Of a stretch of 64,000 nucleotides of DNA, positions 1-9,322 are shown in pieces. The position numbers and the translations under genes are program-made. The notes below the pieces were generated by a model. It did no database searches. It was not told the DNA's origin and saw nothing but the letters and a program-made list of their open reading frames with translations. Numbering within the stretch: position 1 is the first letter of the stretch; each line of letters opens with the position of its first letter. This DNA comes from Shewanella electrica (GTDB taxonomy: Bacteria; Pseudomonadota; Gammaproteobacteria; Enterobacterales; Shewanellaceae): positions 62,001-126,000 of the forward strand of contig NZ_JAKOGG010000002.1 of assembly GCF_022321485.1 (NCBI RefSeq), read 5' to 3'.

Positions 1-410
1 CCGTTAAGCCGTTGCAGGCGGAACAGATCACCACTGAGCAGGCATTGGAGCGGGCAGAGGCGCCGCTGCGTAAGTTTATGCTCGCGCAAACCCGCGAGAA
101 CGAATTGCAGCAAGTGTTGCGCATCGCCAATGAAGCGCCGACCATGCAGCCAGAAGATATTCCGCTGGATGTGTTAGTGCCAGCCTTTGTATTGAGTGAG
201 TTAACCACCGCGTTTCAGATTGGCTTTATGCTGTTTATTCCGTTTCTGATCATCGACTTGGTGGTTGCCAGCGTATTGATGTCGATGGGGATGATGATGC
301 TGTCGCCGCTCATTATCAGTTTGCCGTTTAAGTTAATGGTGTTTGTGTTGGCAGACGGCTGGTCAATGGTGGCCGGGACGCTCGCCGCAACCTTCGGAGG
401 CTCCTGGTGA
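1..410 (+). CDS. fliP: Flagellar export gate protein FliP (partial, 5' end outside window)
   Basis: C-terminal part of FliP, a polytopic inner-membrane subunit of the flagellar type III export gate. The reading frame is open from the window edge to the TGA at 408-410, so the signal peptide and first membrane helices lie outside. What remains shows the typical P-family C-terminus: a charged periplasmic loop, the segment [18 protein letters not shown], and a run of hydrophobic helices ending in GGSW. The stop overlaps the GTG start of fliQ by 4 nt, which indicates translational coupling. The following fliQ-fliR-flhB-flhA order is the usual export-gate order. The assignment to a lateral rather than polar system comes from motY-lafK downstream, not from this gene. 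Confidence 0.95.
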   Translation, partial: VKPLQAEQITTEQALERAEAPLRKFMLAQTRENELQQVLRIANEAPTMQPEDIPLDVLVPAFVLSELTTAFQIGFMLFIPFLIIDLVVASVLMSMGMMMLSPLIISLPFKLMVFVLADGWSMVAGTLAATFGGSW

Positions 411-676
411 GTCCCGAGTTAGCCATACAATTGGTGGGTGATGCGGTCATCACCATCATCAAAATTCTACTGGTGATGATTGCGCCGAGCTTGGTGGTGG
501 GCTTGATTGTTGCCATTATCCAAACCGCTACCTCAGTACAAGAGCAAACGCTGACGTTTCTACCGCGTATGTTGATGACCTTGATGATGCTGATTTTTGC
601 TGGTCACTGGATTGTAGAAACGTTAACGGACTGGTTTACCCGCCTCGGACAGATGATCCCCGGAGTGTTTGGATGA
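407..676 (+). CDS. fliQ: Flagellar export gate protein FliQ
   Basis: 89-residue FliQ, which assembles with FliP and FliR into the export-gate core of the flagellar secretion system. Length and composition are normal for the family: two long hydrophobic helices separated by a short polar stretch containing [14 protein letters not shown], the conserved FliQ signature region. The start is the GTG at 407, inside the fliP stop (GTGA overlap). The TGA at the end overlaps the fliR start in ATGA. These 4-nt overlaps on both sides argue for one coupled transcript. Confidence 0.95.
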   Translation: MSPELAIQLVGDAVITIIKILLVMIAPSLVVGLIVAIIQTATSVQEQTLTFLPRMLMTLMMLIFAGHWIVETLTDWFTRLGQMIPGVFG

Positions 677-1458
677 GTTCGCTGGTGCCGGTATTGGGAA
701 CAGATTTGATGCACTTGATGGGCGCCGTTTGGTGGCCGTTTGTGCGTCTGGCGAGTTTTTTCTGGGCCATGCCAGTGATGGACAATCCTGCCGTACCGGC
801 ACGCAGCCGTATTCTACTGGCCTTTTTCCTTGCCTTTGCTTTGTCATCACAACTGCCAACAATGCCTGAGGTTGATCCCTTCTCACTGACGATGGTGGCC
901 TTCACCTTTGAGCAAGTGGTATTTGGCTTATGTATGGCGCTGGCTTTTCGCATGTTGTTTGAGGTGTTTGTGCAAGCGGGGCTGGTGCTGTCGATGCAGA
1001 TGGGTTTGTCGATGGCGATGGTGATGGACCCAGCGTCGGGTGACCAAGTGTCGATTCTCGGTAACTTGCTGTGGTTGATGATGGTGTTGCTGTTTTTCGC
1101 CTTTAACGGTCATCTGCTCGGTTTGCAGATGATGGTTGATAGTTTTCAGTTATGGCCGGTGGGGCACAGCTTAGAAGTGCTTAATTTTGATGCGCTATTG
1201 ACCATGTTTGGGTGGATTTTCGCCTCCTCTTTGTTAGTGGCATTGCCCGCGGTTATCGCCATGTTATTAGTGAATATGACGTTTGGTATTGCTAGCCGCT
1301 CAGCGCCATCGCTTAACCTGTTTTCATTTGGTTTTCCGGTCACCTTGATGCTCGGATTTGTGATTGTGTACCTGACCTTTGCCCAAGCGGGCAGCTTATT
1401 TTCACAACTGTTGTTTGACACGCTCGATACCATGCGTCGTTTTATGGTGGGTGACTGA
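673..1458 (+). CDS. fliR: Flagellar export gate protein FliR
   Basis: 261-residue FliR, third component of the FliPQR export gate in the inner membrane. The protein is almost wholly hydrophobic with six or so predicted membrane segments. It carries the family's central GLVLSMQMGLSMAMVMDP stretch, equivalent to the GxxxGxQxGF-type motif of the family. Start ATG overlaps the fliQ stop (ATGA) and the stop TGA overlaps the flhB ATG by one base. Length is normal for FliR. No sign of damage. Confidence 0.94.
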   Translation: MSSLVPVLGTDLMHLMGAVWWPFVRLASFFWAMPVMDNPAVPARSRILLAFFLAFALSSQLPTMPEVDPFSLTMVAFTFEQVVFGLCMALAFRMLFEVFVQAGLVLSMQMGLSMAMVMDPASGDQVSILGNLLWLMMVLLFFAFNGHLLGLQMMVDSFQLWPVGHSLEVLNFDALLTMFGWIFASSLLVALPAVIAMLLVNMTFGIASRSAPSLNLFSFGFPVTLMLGFVIVYLTFAQAGSLFSQLLFDTLDTMRRFMVGD

Positions 1459-2588
1459 TGGCCGAGAATACCAGTCAAGAACGTACCGAACAGCCCACCG
1501 AGCGACGATTACGCGAAACGCGCAAGGAGGGGCAGGTCGCCCGTTCGCGCGAACTCAATACCGCCATTCTAATCATTGTTGGTGTCGCTGCGATGCTGTG
1601 GTTCGCCGAGCTGTTTACCACACTGTTCACCACCGTGATGCAACGCAGTATGCAGCTCAATCACACGGTGGTGTTTGATAAGAGCATGATGGTGATTAAC
1701 CTCAGCGATGCGGTGCATGACATGATGATGACATTGCTCCCCATGCTGACGGTGTTGTTTATCGCCATGTGGGTAAGTGGTTCCTTACCCGGTGGCGCAA
1801 TATTTCAAAGCAGTTTGATCGCCTTTAAAGGCAAACGGCTGAATCCCATCTCTGGCCTAGCTAAAATTTTTAGCAAAAATAGTTTGATGGAACTGTTGAA
1901 GTCGATAATCAAGATCACGTTGTTACTCGGTTGTTTGCTGCTGTTTTTGCGCCAACTGACCGGCCGACTGATCGACTTGCAGCGGCAAGACTTACAAATA
2001 TCGCTGTCAGAAGGGCTGCAACTGCTGTTTCTCACGCTAATGATCATGGCGAGCTTGCTGATCCTCGTGGCGGCGATTGATGTGCCGTTCCAGATTAAAT
2101 CGGTGATGGATAAGGTGAAGATGACCCGGCAAGAGGTCAAAGAAGAGCGCAAGTCGACCGACGGTAACCCGCAAATCAAAAACCGTATTCGCCAAATTCA
2201 ATATCAGTTTTCTCGCCGCCGTATCGAAGAACGGGTGCCTAAAGCGGACGTGATTATTACCAACCCGACTCACTTTGCCGTGGCGCTGCGTTATTCCGAA
2301 AAAGACGCCAAAGCGCCCTACGTGCTCGCCAAAGGCATGGATGAAATGGCACTGCGTATTCGTGCTATCGGCCGCGAACACAACAAAGAAGTGTTGGAAA
2401 TTCCAATGCTGGCGCGGGCAATTTACTGGTCTACTCGAGTAGATCAAGAAGTGCCCGCTGGCTTGTATGCCGCCGTAGCGTATGTGCTCACTTACGTGGT
2501 GCAGCTCAAAGCGTATAAAGCAGGCACGGGTGGCAAACCTGCGCCGTTGCCTGAGCTACAAATTCCGAAGAAGTTTATTAAACATTAG
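1458..2588 (+). CDS. flhB: Flagellar export switch protein FlhB
   Basis: 376-residue FlhB, the substrate-specificity switch of the flagellar export apparatus. The N-terminus MAENTSQERTEQPTERRLRETRKEGQVARSRE-type leader is diagnostic (RTEQPTERRL then EGQVARSREL). Four hydrophobic segments follow, then a cytoplasmic domain with the self-cleavage motif NPTH at residues 269-272. This means the protein should autocleave between N and P to switch from rod/hook to filament export. Start overlaps the fliR stop by one base. Full length, all key residues present. Confidence 0.96.
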   Translation: MAENTSQERTEQPTERRLRETRKEGQVARSRELNTAILIIVGVAAMLWFAELFTTLFTTVMQRSMQLNHTVVFDKSMMVINLSDAVHDMMMTLLPMLTVLFIAMWVSGSLPGGAIFQSSLIAFKGKRLNPISGLAKIFSKNSLMELLKSIIKITLLLGCLLLFLRQLTGRLIDLQRQDLQISLSEGLQLLFLTLMIMASLLILVAAIDVPFQIKSVMDKVKMTRQEVKEERKSTDGNPQIKNRIRQIQYQFSRRRIEERVPKADVIITNPTHFAVALRYSEKDAKAPYVLAKGMDEMALRIRAIGREHNKEVLEIPMLARAIYWSTRVDQEVPAGLYAAVAYVLTYVVQLKAYKAGTGGKPAPLPELQIPKKFIKH

Positions 2589-2605
2589 TATGTGGGAGAT
2601 TCTCA

Positions 2606-4675
2606 TTGAACTGGCGTAACCTCACCAGACCGTATACCGCAATCCCTGTGCTGCTGCTGGCCATCTTGGCGATGGTCATCTTACCGCTGCCAGCTTGGGC
2701 GCTTGATACGTTATTTACCTTCAACATTGTGCTGTCAATCATGGTGTTGTTGGTGGCGGTGTCGAGCCGTAAACCGCTGGATTTCTCGGTATTTCCGACC
2801 ATATTGTTGGTTGCCACCTTGATGCGTTTGACGCTCAACGTCGCCTCTACCCGTGTGGTGTTGCTGCACGGTCATGAAGGTGCCGATGTCGCCGGTAAGG
2901 TGATTCAAGCCTTCGGTGAAGTGGTGATCGGCGGTAACTATGCGGTCGGTATCGTGGTATTCGCCATTTTGATGGTGATGAACTTCGTGGTGATCACCAA
3001 AGGTGGTGAACGTATCTCCGAAGTGGCCGCACGCTTTACGCTGGATGCCTTGCCCGGCAAGCAGATGGCGATTGACGCCGACCTTAACTCAGGTCTCATC
3101 GGCCCCGAGCAGGCCAAAGCACGCCGCGCCGAAGTGGCGCGTGAAGCAGACTTCTACGGCTCGATGGACGGTGCGTCCAAATACGTGCGTGGTGACGCGA
3201 TTGCCGGTCTGATCATTTTGGTGATCAACCTGCTCGGTGGTGTCAGCATTGGCGTATTCCAGCATGATTTGAGCATGGGCGAAGCGTTCCAACGTTTCGC
3301 TCTGTTGACCATCGGTGACGGCTTAGTCGCGCAAATTCCATCACTGCTGTTAGCGGTAGCTGCGGCCATCATCGTTACTCGTATGAACGATGACGAGGAC
3401 ATGTCGGAAGCCATCGGTGCTCAGCTGTTGGCCTCGCCGCGTATCGTCGCCACGGCCGGTGTGATCATGGTGGCATTGGGCATTGTGCCCGGTATGCCAA
3501 CACTGGCGTTCCTCACTTTTGCCGCCATTCTATTTTACGTGGCATGGCGTCTACATAAACGCCAGCCAGCGGACACGTTTGAAGAGGTCGAAAAGCTCAC
3601 CGAATCGTTAAGCGAGAGCCAATCACTGCGCTGGAACGACATTCCACACGTGGATCGAATCTCCATCGAACTCGGCTTTATGCTGGTATACATGGCGGAA
3701 AAAGAGAAAGGTGAAGAGTTGATCGGCACCCTGCGCGGCATACGCAAAAACTTGTGTGAGCAGTTGGGATTTTTGCTGCCCGAAGTGCGCATTAAAGACA
3801 ACCTCAAACTCAATCCGCAGGAGTATCGCATTTTGCTGTCGGGCATTCCTATCGCTAGCGGCATTCTCAAGCCGCATCAATTGCTGGCGCTGGATACTGG
3901 TGAAGTTTACGGCAAGCTCGATGGTGAGGTGACCAAAGATCCCGCTTACGGCCTCAGCGCCGTGTGGATCAAAGAGGAAAATAAATCACGGGCGCTGAAT
4001 ATGGGTTATTCGGTGGTTGATTTGCCAACGGTGATTGCCACCCACGCGGGAAAAGTGATCAAAGGGGCGTTAGATGAACTGTTCTCTTTTGACGATATAA
4101 AACACTTCAACTCGCGGGTAAAGGAGGTAGCGCCAGATCTGGCCGGTGCCTTAGAAAAAGCCCTCAACGAAAACGTGCAACTGAAAGTGTTCCGTTATCT
4201 GCTGCGGGAATTGGTATCGATTAAAGATGCGGTTACGGTGGCGAACACGCTAGTGGATAGCGCCGATGTCACTAAAGATCCGATCCTGCTAGCGGCCGAT
4301 GTGCGCTGTGCTTTACAACGGGCCATTACCCGCCAATTGATGGGCGAACGTGATGAGCTGGCGGCCTTTAGTTTGGATAGCAAACTGGAGCAGACCTTGC
4401 AGAATGCGTTAAGCCAAGCGATGCAAGGTGGCAAAGTGGCGTTGGATAGTTTTCCGGTGGCACCAAACCTGTTGCAGCAGTTCCAGCGGATGATGCCACT
4501 GATCCAACAGCAGATGCAGCAGCAAGGGGTTAATCCTGTGTTGGTGGTGGCGCCGCAATTACGACCACTTTTAGCACGTTATGCGCGCACTTTTACCCAA
4601 AATAACTTGGCGGTCCTATCATACAATGAAGTACCAGACAATGTTCGTGTCGATATTTTGGGTAATTTGGGATAA
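2606..4675 (+). CDS. flhA: Flagellar export gate protein FlhA
   Basis: 689-residue FlhA, the large export-gate protein with an N-terminal membrane half (about residues 1-320) and a C-terminal cytoplasmic ring domain that docks chaperone-substrate complexes. The family FHIPEP region is visible at about residues 140-200 (the ALPGKQMAIDADLNSGLI segment with the basic ARRAE stretch). Start chosen is TTG at 2606, preceded by GGGAGA at good distance; no better ATG lies nearby in frame. It closes the fliPQR-flhBA block. About 330 nt with a riboswitch separate it from motY. Confidence 0.96.
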   Translation: MNWRNLTRPYTAIPVLLLAILAMVILPLPAWALDTLFTFNIVLSIMVLLVAVSSRKPLDFSVFPTILLVATLMRLTLNVASTRVVLLHGHEGADVAGKVIQAFGEVVIGGNYAVGIVVFAILMVMNFVVITKGGERISEVAARFTLDALPGKQMAIDADLNSGLIGPEQAKARRAEVAREADFYGSMDGASKYVRGDAIAGLIILVINLLGGVSIGVFQHDLSMGEAFQRFALLTIGDGLVAQIPSLLLAVAAAIIVTRMNDDEDMSEAIGAQLLASPRIVATAGVIMVALGIVPGMPTLAFLTFAAILFYVAWRLHKRQPADTFEEVEKLTESLSESQSLRWNDIPHVDRISIELGFMLVYMAEKEKGEELIGTLRGIRKNLCEQLGFLLPEVRIKDNLKLNPQEYRILLSGIPIASGILKPHQLLALDTGEVYGKLDGEVTKDPAYGLSAVWIKEENKSRALNMGYSVVDLPTVIATHAGKVIKGALDELFSFDDIKHFNSRVKEVAPDLAGALEKALNENVQLKVFRYLLRELVSIKDAVTVANTLVDSADVTKDPILLAADVRCALQRAITRQLMGERDELAAFSLDSKLEQTLQNALSQAMQGGKVALDSFPVAPNLLQQFQRMMPLIQQQMQQQGVNPVLVVAPQLRPLLARYARTFTQNNLAVLSYNEVPDNVRVDILGNLG

Positions 4676-4814
4676 TGATCACGCTTTTGCTTAACTAAAA
4701 ACCAATCTGAACAAAAACTCTAAATAAAGTTCGTAACAATGTTGAATGAAAGCTGTAAATATACTACTTTAGCCGCAGTAATATCTGTTCGTAACCCTCT
4801 CTGTAAGATGGTTG

Positions 4815-4915
4815 CTAAGGAAATTAACTGGCAAACTGATTGAAAAGTCAGGACGCAAAGCTACCGGTCTAAGTCCAATAGCTGTGGATATGATAGCGGG
4901 GTTGCATTTACTTAG
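4815..4915 (+). promoter_or_regulatory. Cyclic di-GMP-I (GEMM-I) riboswitch
   Basis: The leader between flhA and motY matches the GEMM-I aptamer layout. The conserved pieces appear in order: GGCAAAC, a GAAA tetraloop stem, GGACGCAAAGC, a CCGGTCTAAG tetraloop-receptor strand, and GATAGCGGGGTTG. Outer P1 can form between CTAAGGAAATTAAC (4815-4828) and GTTGCATTTACTTAG (4901-4915). It starts about 90 nt before the motY ATG on the same strand. Known aptamers of this class bind c-di-GMP, a signal that generally represses motility. Whether ligand turns expression on or off cannot be read here; no clear poly-T terminator follows. Confidence 0.9.
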
Positions 4916-5006
4916 TGGCAAGTGGTCATCCGGATTCTTCCCGTTTCCCCTCTGCTTATTAATAAATTTGAGCCAGGTAGGCTTGTAATAACTTCATGGA
5001 ATTTTG

Positions 5007-5876
5007 ATGTTAGTTGCCAAATTAAGTTGTGTTGGCTGCTTTCTCGTGTCGTTTGCGTTGGTTTCACCGCTTCAGGCAGCTGAACAGTGGAAACAAGCTT
5101 ATGAAAATGGCGCGTGGAATATTAAGCAGAGCAACTTTGAGTGCCGTCTGAGTCAGCGTTTAGTTGGCGTTGCAGAAGTGTCTTTGCAACGTGAGCCAGA
5201 GCATGCAACTAAGCTGATTTTGGCGCTAGAGCACCCTGATGCTGCGGCAACGCAAGCCGCGGTTCGTATTCAAAATGCCGACTGGAAAAAAGATGTCGAT
5301 CGGGTTAATCCCACATTGGCGTCAGGGCAATTTGTTGATTCAAAAGTAGAATTTTTCGACATTGGTAGCGAAGTGTTAGACGCTATCGCCGCGGGTGATT
5401 GGTTGTCTTTTGCGTATTTACAGCATGAGCAACACAAAAATGTGGTGTTTACCAATACTCGTGGTGCCGATGCGGTGATCCAGTTCCGTCAATGTCTTTC
5501 CGCAATGGCGCCTATTTCTTGGACTACCGCGAGAGAGAGTGAATTTTATTTTTCGACGGGTAAAAGCACGATTAGTTCTGCGCAAGATTTAGCGCTATTA
5601 CAAAATATTGTTCGATATATTTCTTTGGATAGAAATGTCACCAAAGTGTTGATTGATGGCTACACGGATAACGTGGGCAACAATACGGCAAATAGAGTTT
5701 TGTCGCAGCAGCGTGCTGATGATGTTGCTTCACGTTTAGTTGAATATGGAATGGACTCGTCATTATTAGAAGTGAGAGCACACGGAAGTCGTTATCCCGT
5801 TATTAATAATAAAACCCTAGAACAAGGGTTAAATCGACGGGTAACAGTCAGGCTCATTCGCAAAAATAATGGGTGA
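5007..5876 (+). CDS. motY: Sodium-type flagellar motor protein MotY (OmpA-like)
   Basis: About 289 residues: cleavable signal peptide ending ...SPLQA before AEQWK, an N-terminal MotY-type domain (to about residue 150), then an OmpA/MotB-like peptidoglycan-binding domain (about 170-285) with the DGYTDNVG, LSQQRADDVASRL and LNRRVTVRL elements. MotY forms the periplasmic T ring that helps hold sodium-driven stators. The position directly before lafK matches the lateral cluster of Vibrio parahaemolyticus (motY-lafK-fliEFGHIJ). The ATG at 5007 is preferred over the TTG at 5004 because GGA at 4998-5000 is well spaced. First gene behind the c-di-GMP riboswitch. Only 4 nt separate it from lafK. Confidence 0.9.
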   Translation: MLVAKLSCVGCFLVSFALVSPLQAAEQWKQAYENGAWNIKQSNFECRLSQRLVGVAEVSLQREPEHATKLILALEHPDAAATQAAVRIQNADWKKDVDRVNPTLASGQFVDSKVEFFDIGSEVLDAIAAGDWLSFAYLQHEQHKNVVFTNTRGADAVIQFRQCLSAMAPISWTTARESEFYFSTGKSTISSAQDLALLQNIVRYISLDRNVTKVLIDGYTDNVGNNTANRVLSQQRADDVASRLVEYGMDSSLLEVRAHGSRYPVINNKTLEQGLNRRVTVRLIRKNNG

Positions 5877-5880
5877 ATAA

Positions 5881-7191
5881 ATGAATAGTAAGACCGTATT
5901 ATGGCTCGCCGACAAACGGCCAAAAACAACGTTACTAGAAAGTTTTAATCAGGAGTCGCTATCACTTATTTATACTAAAAGTGATCAATTACATAATGTC
6001 TCCAGAACCCCTGATATTATTTTTATCGACTTTGTAAACTCCGCTACGCAGGTTGACTCGTGGTTGGGGGCTGTGCGCGCTAAATTTCCAGCTACGCCGA
6101 CCATTGTGATTGTCGAATCAGGCCAAAGTGCCTTGGCTTCGCATGCGCTCGCTGGTGGGGCTATAGACTATCTGTTGTACCCTTACAGTCAATCACAGCT
6201 GTTGACCTCGATCCGTGAAGCGCACTTTATGCAGCAGCATATTGGCGACATGGTTGCCGTTTCCCCTGTGAGTCAACAGGTGCTGCGTCTCGCCAATCGC
6301 GCCGCGCAAACTAACGGCACCACCATCTGTATTCAAGGCGAATCTGGCACCGGCAAAGAGAAACTGGCCCAATTTATTCATCAGTCATCGCCACGTCGCG
6401 ACCAGCCGTTTGTTGCGGTTAACTGCGCTGCCATTCCTGAAAACATGCTGGAAGCCATGCTGTTCGGCCATACCAAAGGTGCGTTTACCGGTGCCGTCAA
6501 TGCGGTAGCCGGTAAGTTTGAACTGGCGAACGGTGGCACCTTATTGCTTGATGAAATCACTGAGTTGCCGCTGAGCTTACAAAGCAAACTGCTGCGCGTG
6601 CTGCAAGAGCGTGAAGTGGAGCGCATCGGTAGCCATCAGAAGATTCAACTGAATTTACGCATCATCGTGTGTTGTAACAAAGACTTACGTGAGTTGGTGG
6701 CGCAAGGCTTGTTTCGCGAAGACTTATTTTATCGCTTAGATGTATTACCACTGCGCTGGCCAGCACTGCGTGAACGTATGGAAGATGTGTTGCCGTTAGC
6801 GCAGCACTTCATTAAAAAGTACGGCCAAGACAAATATCTGCTCAGTAGCGCAGCCAGAGAAACCCTACTGGCGTACGAGTGGCCGGGCAATGTGCGCGAA
6901 CTGGAAAACGTTATGCAGCGGGCGCTGGTGATGGCGCGCGGCATGGAGTTACAAGCCGAAGATTTAGGTCTGCCGCTGGCGGTGCCAGTTGCGGCTAACG
7001 AGGATTGTGGCGTGCGCTTACGTCACACCAAAAAACAAGCCGAATTTGATTACATTTACGATTTACTGCAACGCTTTAATGGCCATCGCAGCCGCACCGC
7101 GGAGGCCTTGGGCATGAGTACGCGTGCATTGCGCTATAAGTTGGCCGCAATGCGTGAAGTAGGCATAGATATCGACGCAATCGCATCTTGA
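5881..7191 (+). CDS. lafK: Sigma-54-dependent lateral flagellar regulator LafK
   Basis: 436-residue enhancer-binding protein. The N-terminal 120 residues resemble a divergent receiver domain (FleQ/FlrA type) with DIIFIDF in the phospho-acceptor region. The AAA+ domain follows, with Walker A GESGTGKE, the sigma-54 contact motif GAFTGA, Walker [10 protein letters not shown] and the WPGNVREL sensor region. The C-terminus is a Fis-type HTH ([19 protein letters not shown]). It should activate RpoN-dependent lateral flagellar promoters. It starts 4 nt after motY and is followed within 14 nt by fliE, so it probably shares the riboswitch-controlled transcript. LafK rather than FlrA is inferred from the motY neighbour and the lateral gene order. 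Confidence 0.9.
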   Translation: MNSKTVLWLADKRPKTTLLESFNQESLSLIYTKSDQLHNVSRTPDIIFIDFVNSATQVDSWLGAVRAKFPATPTIVIVESGQSALASHALAGGAIDYLLYPYSQSQLLTSIREAHFMQQHIGDMVAVSPVSQQVLRLANRAAQTNGTTICIQGESGTGKEKLAQFIHQSSPRRDQPFVAVNCAAIPENMLEAMLFGHTKGAFTGAVNAVAGKFELANGGTLLLDEITELPLSLQSKLLRVLQEREVERIGSHQKIQLNLRIIVCCNKDLRELVAQGLFREDLFYRLDVLPLRWPALRERMEDVLPLAQHFIKKYGQDKYLLSSAARETLLAYEWPGNVRELENVMQRALVMARGMELQAEDLGLPLAVPVAANEDCGVRLRHTKKQAEFDYIYDLLQRFNGHRSRTAEALGMSTRALRYKLAAMREVGIDIDAIAS

Positions 7192-7204
7192 TTAGGAACA
7201 CCAA

Positions 7205-7516
7205 ATGAACTCGATTGAAACACAAAATCTGTTACTTAGCCGCATGAACAGCATGGAACAGATCGCTTCCTCTAACGAGATTGCTCCTGCACAAAATGGC
7301 GGTTTTCAGCAGGATTTTATGCACGTAATCCACGATATCAACGCTCAGCAGAATCTGGCGGCTGACATGATGCGCGCGGTCGATACTGGCGAGTCACAAG
7401 ATGTGATTGGCACCATGGTCACCAGCCAAAAAGCGAGCTTGAGCTTCAACATGCTGATGGAAGTGCGTAATAAATTGATGGATGGCTTTGACGACGTTAT
7501 GCGTCTGTCGCTGTAG
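7205..7516 (+). CDS. fliE: Flagellar hook-basal body protein FliE
   Basis: 103-residue FliE, the junction protein linking the MS ring to the rod. The conserved C-terminal half is present (SQDVIGTMVTSQKASLSF followed by MEVRNKLMDGFDDVMRLSL). ATG at 7205 with AGGAACACC just upstream. It lies 13 nt after lafK and 9 nt before fliF in the same orientation. Normal length. Confidence 0.93.
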   Translation: MNSIETQNLLLSRMNSMEQIASSNEIAPAQNGGFQQDFMHVIHDINAQQNLAADMMRAVDTGESQDVIGTMVTSQKASLSFNMLMEVRNKLMDGFDDVMRLSL

Positions 7517-7525
7517 GAAATTTGA

Positions 7526-9322
7526 ATGAAAGACGTAGTAGCGACGAAAGACGGCGCTAATTTTCCAAGCCGTGCCAACAGTGCCGGTTTACGTGAAAAA
7601 GTAGTGAACCTGTCTGGCCGTTTCGGCTGGCCGCAAAATGGCGATCGCAGCTTAGCTTCCATCGCCCTGTTAGCCACATTAGTGGCCGCAGCCATTGTTA
7701 TTATTTTGTGGACCTCAGCAAAGAACTATGTGCCGCTGTACGGTAACCAAGAGCATTACGACAAAGCCAGTATTCTGGAGATCCTCGACAAAGACCAAGT
7801 GCCGTTCCGTATCGACACTGACACCGGCAACATTATGGTGCCGTCTGATAAGTTGGCTGATGCGCGTATTACCTTGGCTGCCCGCGGTATTAAAGCTGCG
7901 TTGCCAGATGGCCTCAACAGTTTGACTGACAAAGTCAAAATGGGCGCCAGTCAGTTTATGGAAACCAAACAATACCAGCACGCCTTAGAAGGCGAGCTGG
8001 CGCGCACCATTATGAATATGGCCGGTATTCAAAATGCGCGTGTGCATTTGGCGATTCCTAAACGTAGCCTGTTTATCGGCCGCAAAGAGGAAACCGCCTC
8101 TGCCTCGGTGATGGTGGATTTGGCACCGGGTTATGAGCTGAAACAACCGCAAGTTGAGGCGATTGTCAGCTTAGTGGTTGGCAGTGTGCCGGGCATGGAT
8201 CAACGTGCGGTCTCCGTAGTTGATCAAAAAGGTGAACTGCTGACGGCCGAACTGTTTGATACTTCGCCTGTAGGTAAAGAATCCAGCAAAAAACTGCAGT
8301 TTATCGACAAGCTCGAACGCAACATCGAGCAACGTGCGGCGATTATGTTGCTGCCAATTGTGGGCGAGGGTAACTACCGCATCCAAGTGTCTGCTGATGT
8401 GGATTTCAGCGTAGTAGAAGAGACCAAGCAAACGCTAGATCCAAACACTGTGGTGATCTCTGAAAACACCAAATCAGGTAGCAGTGAAGATCAATTAGCG
8501 ATGGGCATTCCTGGCTCATTAGCCAACCAGCCGCCAGTGGCGGCCAATGCGCAGAACCAAAATCAAAACGGCCAGCAACAAAATAACGATGGTGGCCGCA
8601 CCAACCAACGCCAAGAAGCGCAACGCAAGTTTGATAGCGGTCGCTCAGTTACGCACACCCAGTATGAAGTAGGGCGCTTGAAGTCCATCAGCATCTCAGT
8701 GTTGGTGAACGAAGCGGTGAAAAGTGTTAACGGCGAGGGCGAAACGCAAAGCTCCGGTTGGACTGACGCGCAGTTAGCATCACTCGGCAATGTGGTGAAA
8801 ACCGCCGCCGGTTATGACGAAGCGCGTGGCGACAAATTCAATATTTCCACCTTCCCATTTGTGACTCAAGACGTTACCGCCGTAGCTGATGAAACCCCGT
8901 GGTGGCAGTTGCCAATGGTAGGTGAATATGCTCGTTACCTGTTCGGTACCTTGATTGCCTTAGCACTGATCTTCTTCGGCGTGCGTCCGTTGGTTAACCA
9001 TCTGGTCAAAGGCAAACGTGACAACCATGCGCCGCAGTTGCCTGACACCATTCACGACCAGCAATTTGCTGCCAACAATGGCAACGGTCAAGCAAACAGC
9101 GATGGCGAGCGTGATAACGGCACCGGCAGTAAAAGTGTTACCAAAACCGAATTGATGCGTGAAGAGCCAATACAAGCGATGGCGCTACCAGAAGCTGGCG
9201 CGCTGTTTGAAGAGCAAGTGGCCCACATGCAGTACTTAGCTAATAAAGAATCAGAGCGTGTTACCGCTGTTATTAAAACTTGGGTAGAACGGGGAATCGA
9301 AATTGAAACTAGAAAGTCCTGA
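7526..9322 (+). CDS. fliF: Flagellar MS-ring protein FliF
   Basis: 598-residue FliF, the MS-ring protein on which the rotor is built. One membrane segment near residues 50-70 is followed by the YscJ/FliF ring-building domain (VPLYGN... KVKMGASQFMETKQYQHALEGELARTI, with the RVHLAIPKRSLF stretch). The periplasmic domain contains an N/Q-rich linker around residues 335-365. A second membrane helix lies near 465-485, and a cytoplasmic tail binds FliG. The length is somewhat above the common 550-570. The 3' end overlaps fliG by 20 nt. Confidence 0.95.
   Translation: MKDVVATKDGANFPSRANSAGLREKVVNLSGRFGWPQNGDRSLASIALLATLVAAAIVIILWTSAKNYVPLYGNQEHYDKASILEILDKDQVPFRIDTDTGNIMVPSDKLADARITLAARGIKAALPDGLNSLTDKVKMGASQFMETKQYQHALEGELARTIMNMAGIQNARVHLAIPKRSLFIGRKEETASASVMVDLAPGYELKQPQVEAIVSLVVGSVPGMDQRAVSVVDQKGELLTAELFDTSPVGKESSKKLQFIDKLERNIEQRAAIMLLPIVGEGNYRIQVSADVDFSVVEETKQTLDPNTVVISENTKSGSSEDQLAMGIPGSLANQPPVAANAQNQNQNGQQQNNDGGRTNQRQEAQRKFDSGRSVTHTQYEVGRLKSISISVLVNEAVKSVNGEGETQSSGWTDAQLASLGNVVKTAAGYDEARGDKFNISTFPFVTQDVTAVADETPWWQLPMVGEYARYLFGTLIALALIFFGVRPLVNHLVKGKRDNHAPQLPDTIHDQQFAANNGNGQANSDGERDNGTGSKSVTKTELMREEPIQAMALPEAGALFEEQVAHMQYLANKESERVTAVIKTWVERGIEIETRKS

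Noticed and set aside
3003-3212. Overlapping frame within flhA and similar frames within fliI, guaB, der
   Set aside because: Shadow frames of real genes; no family resemblance, no ribosome site, and the main frame is clearly coding.
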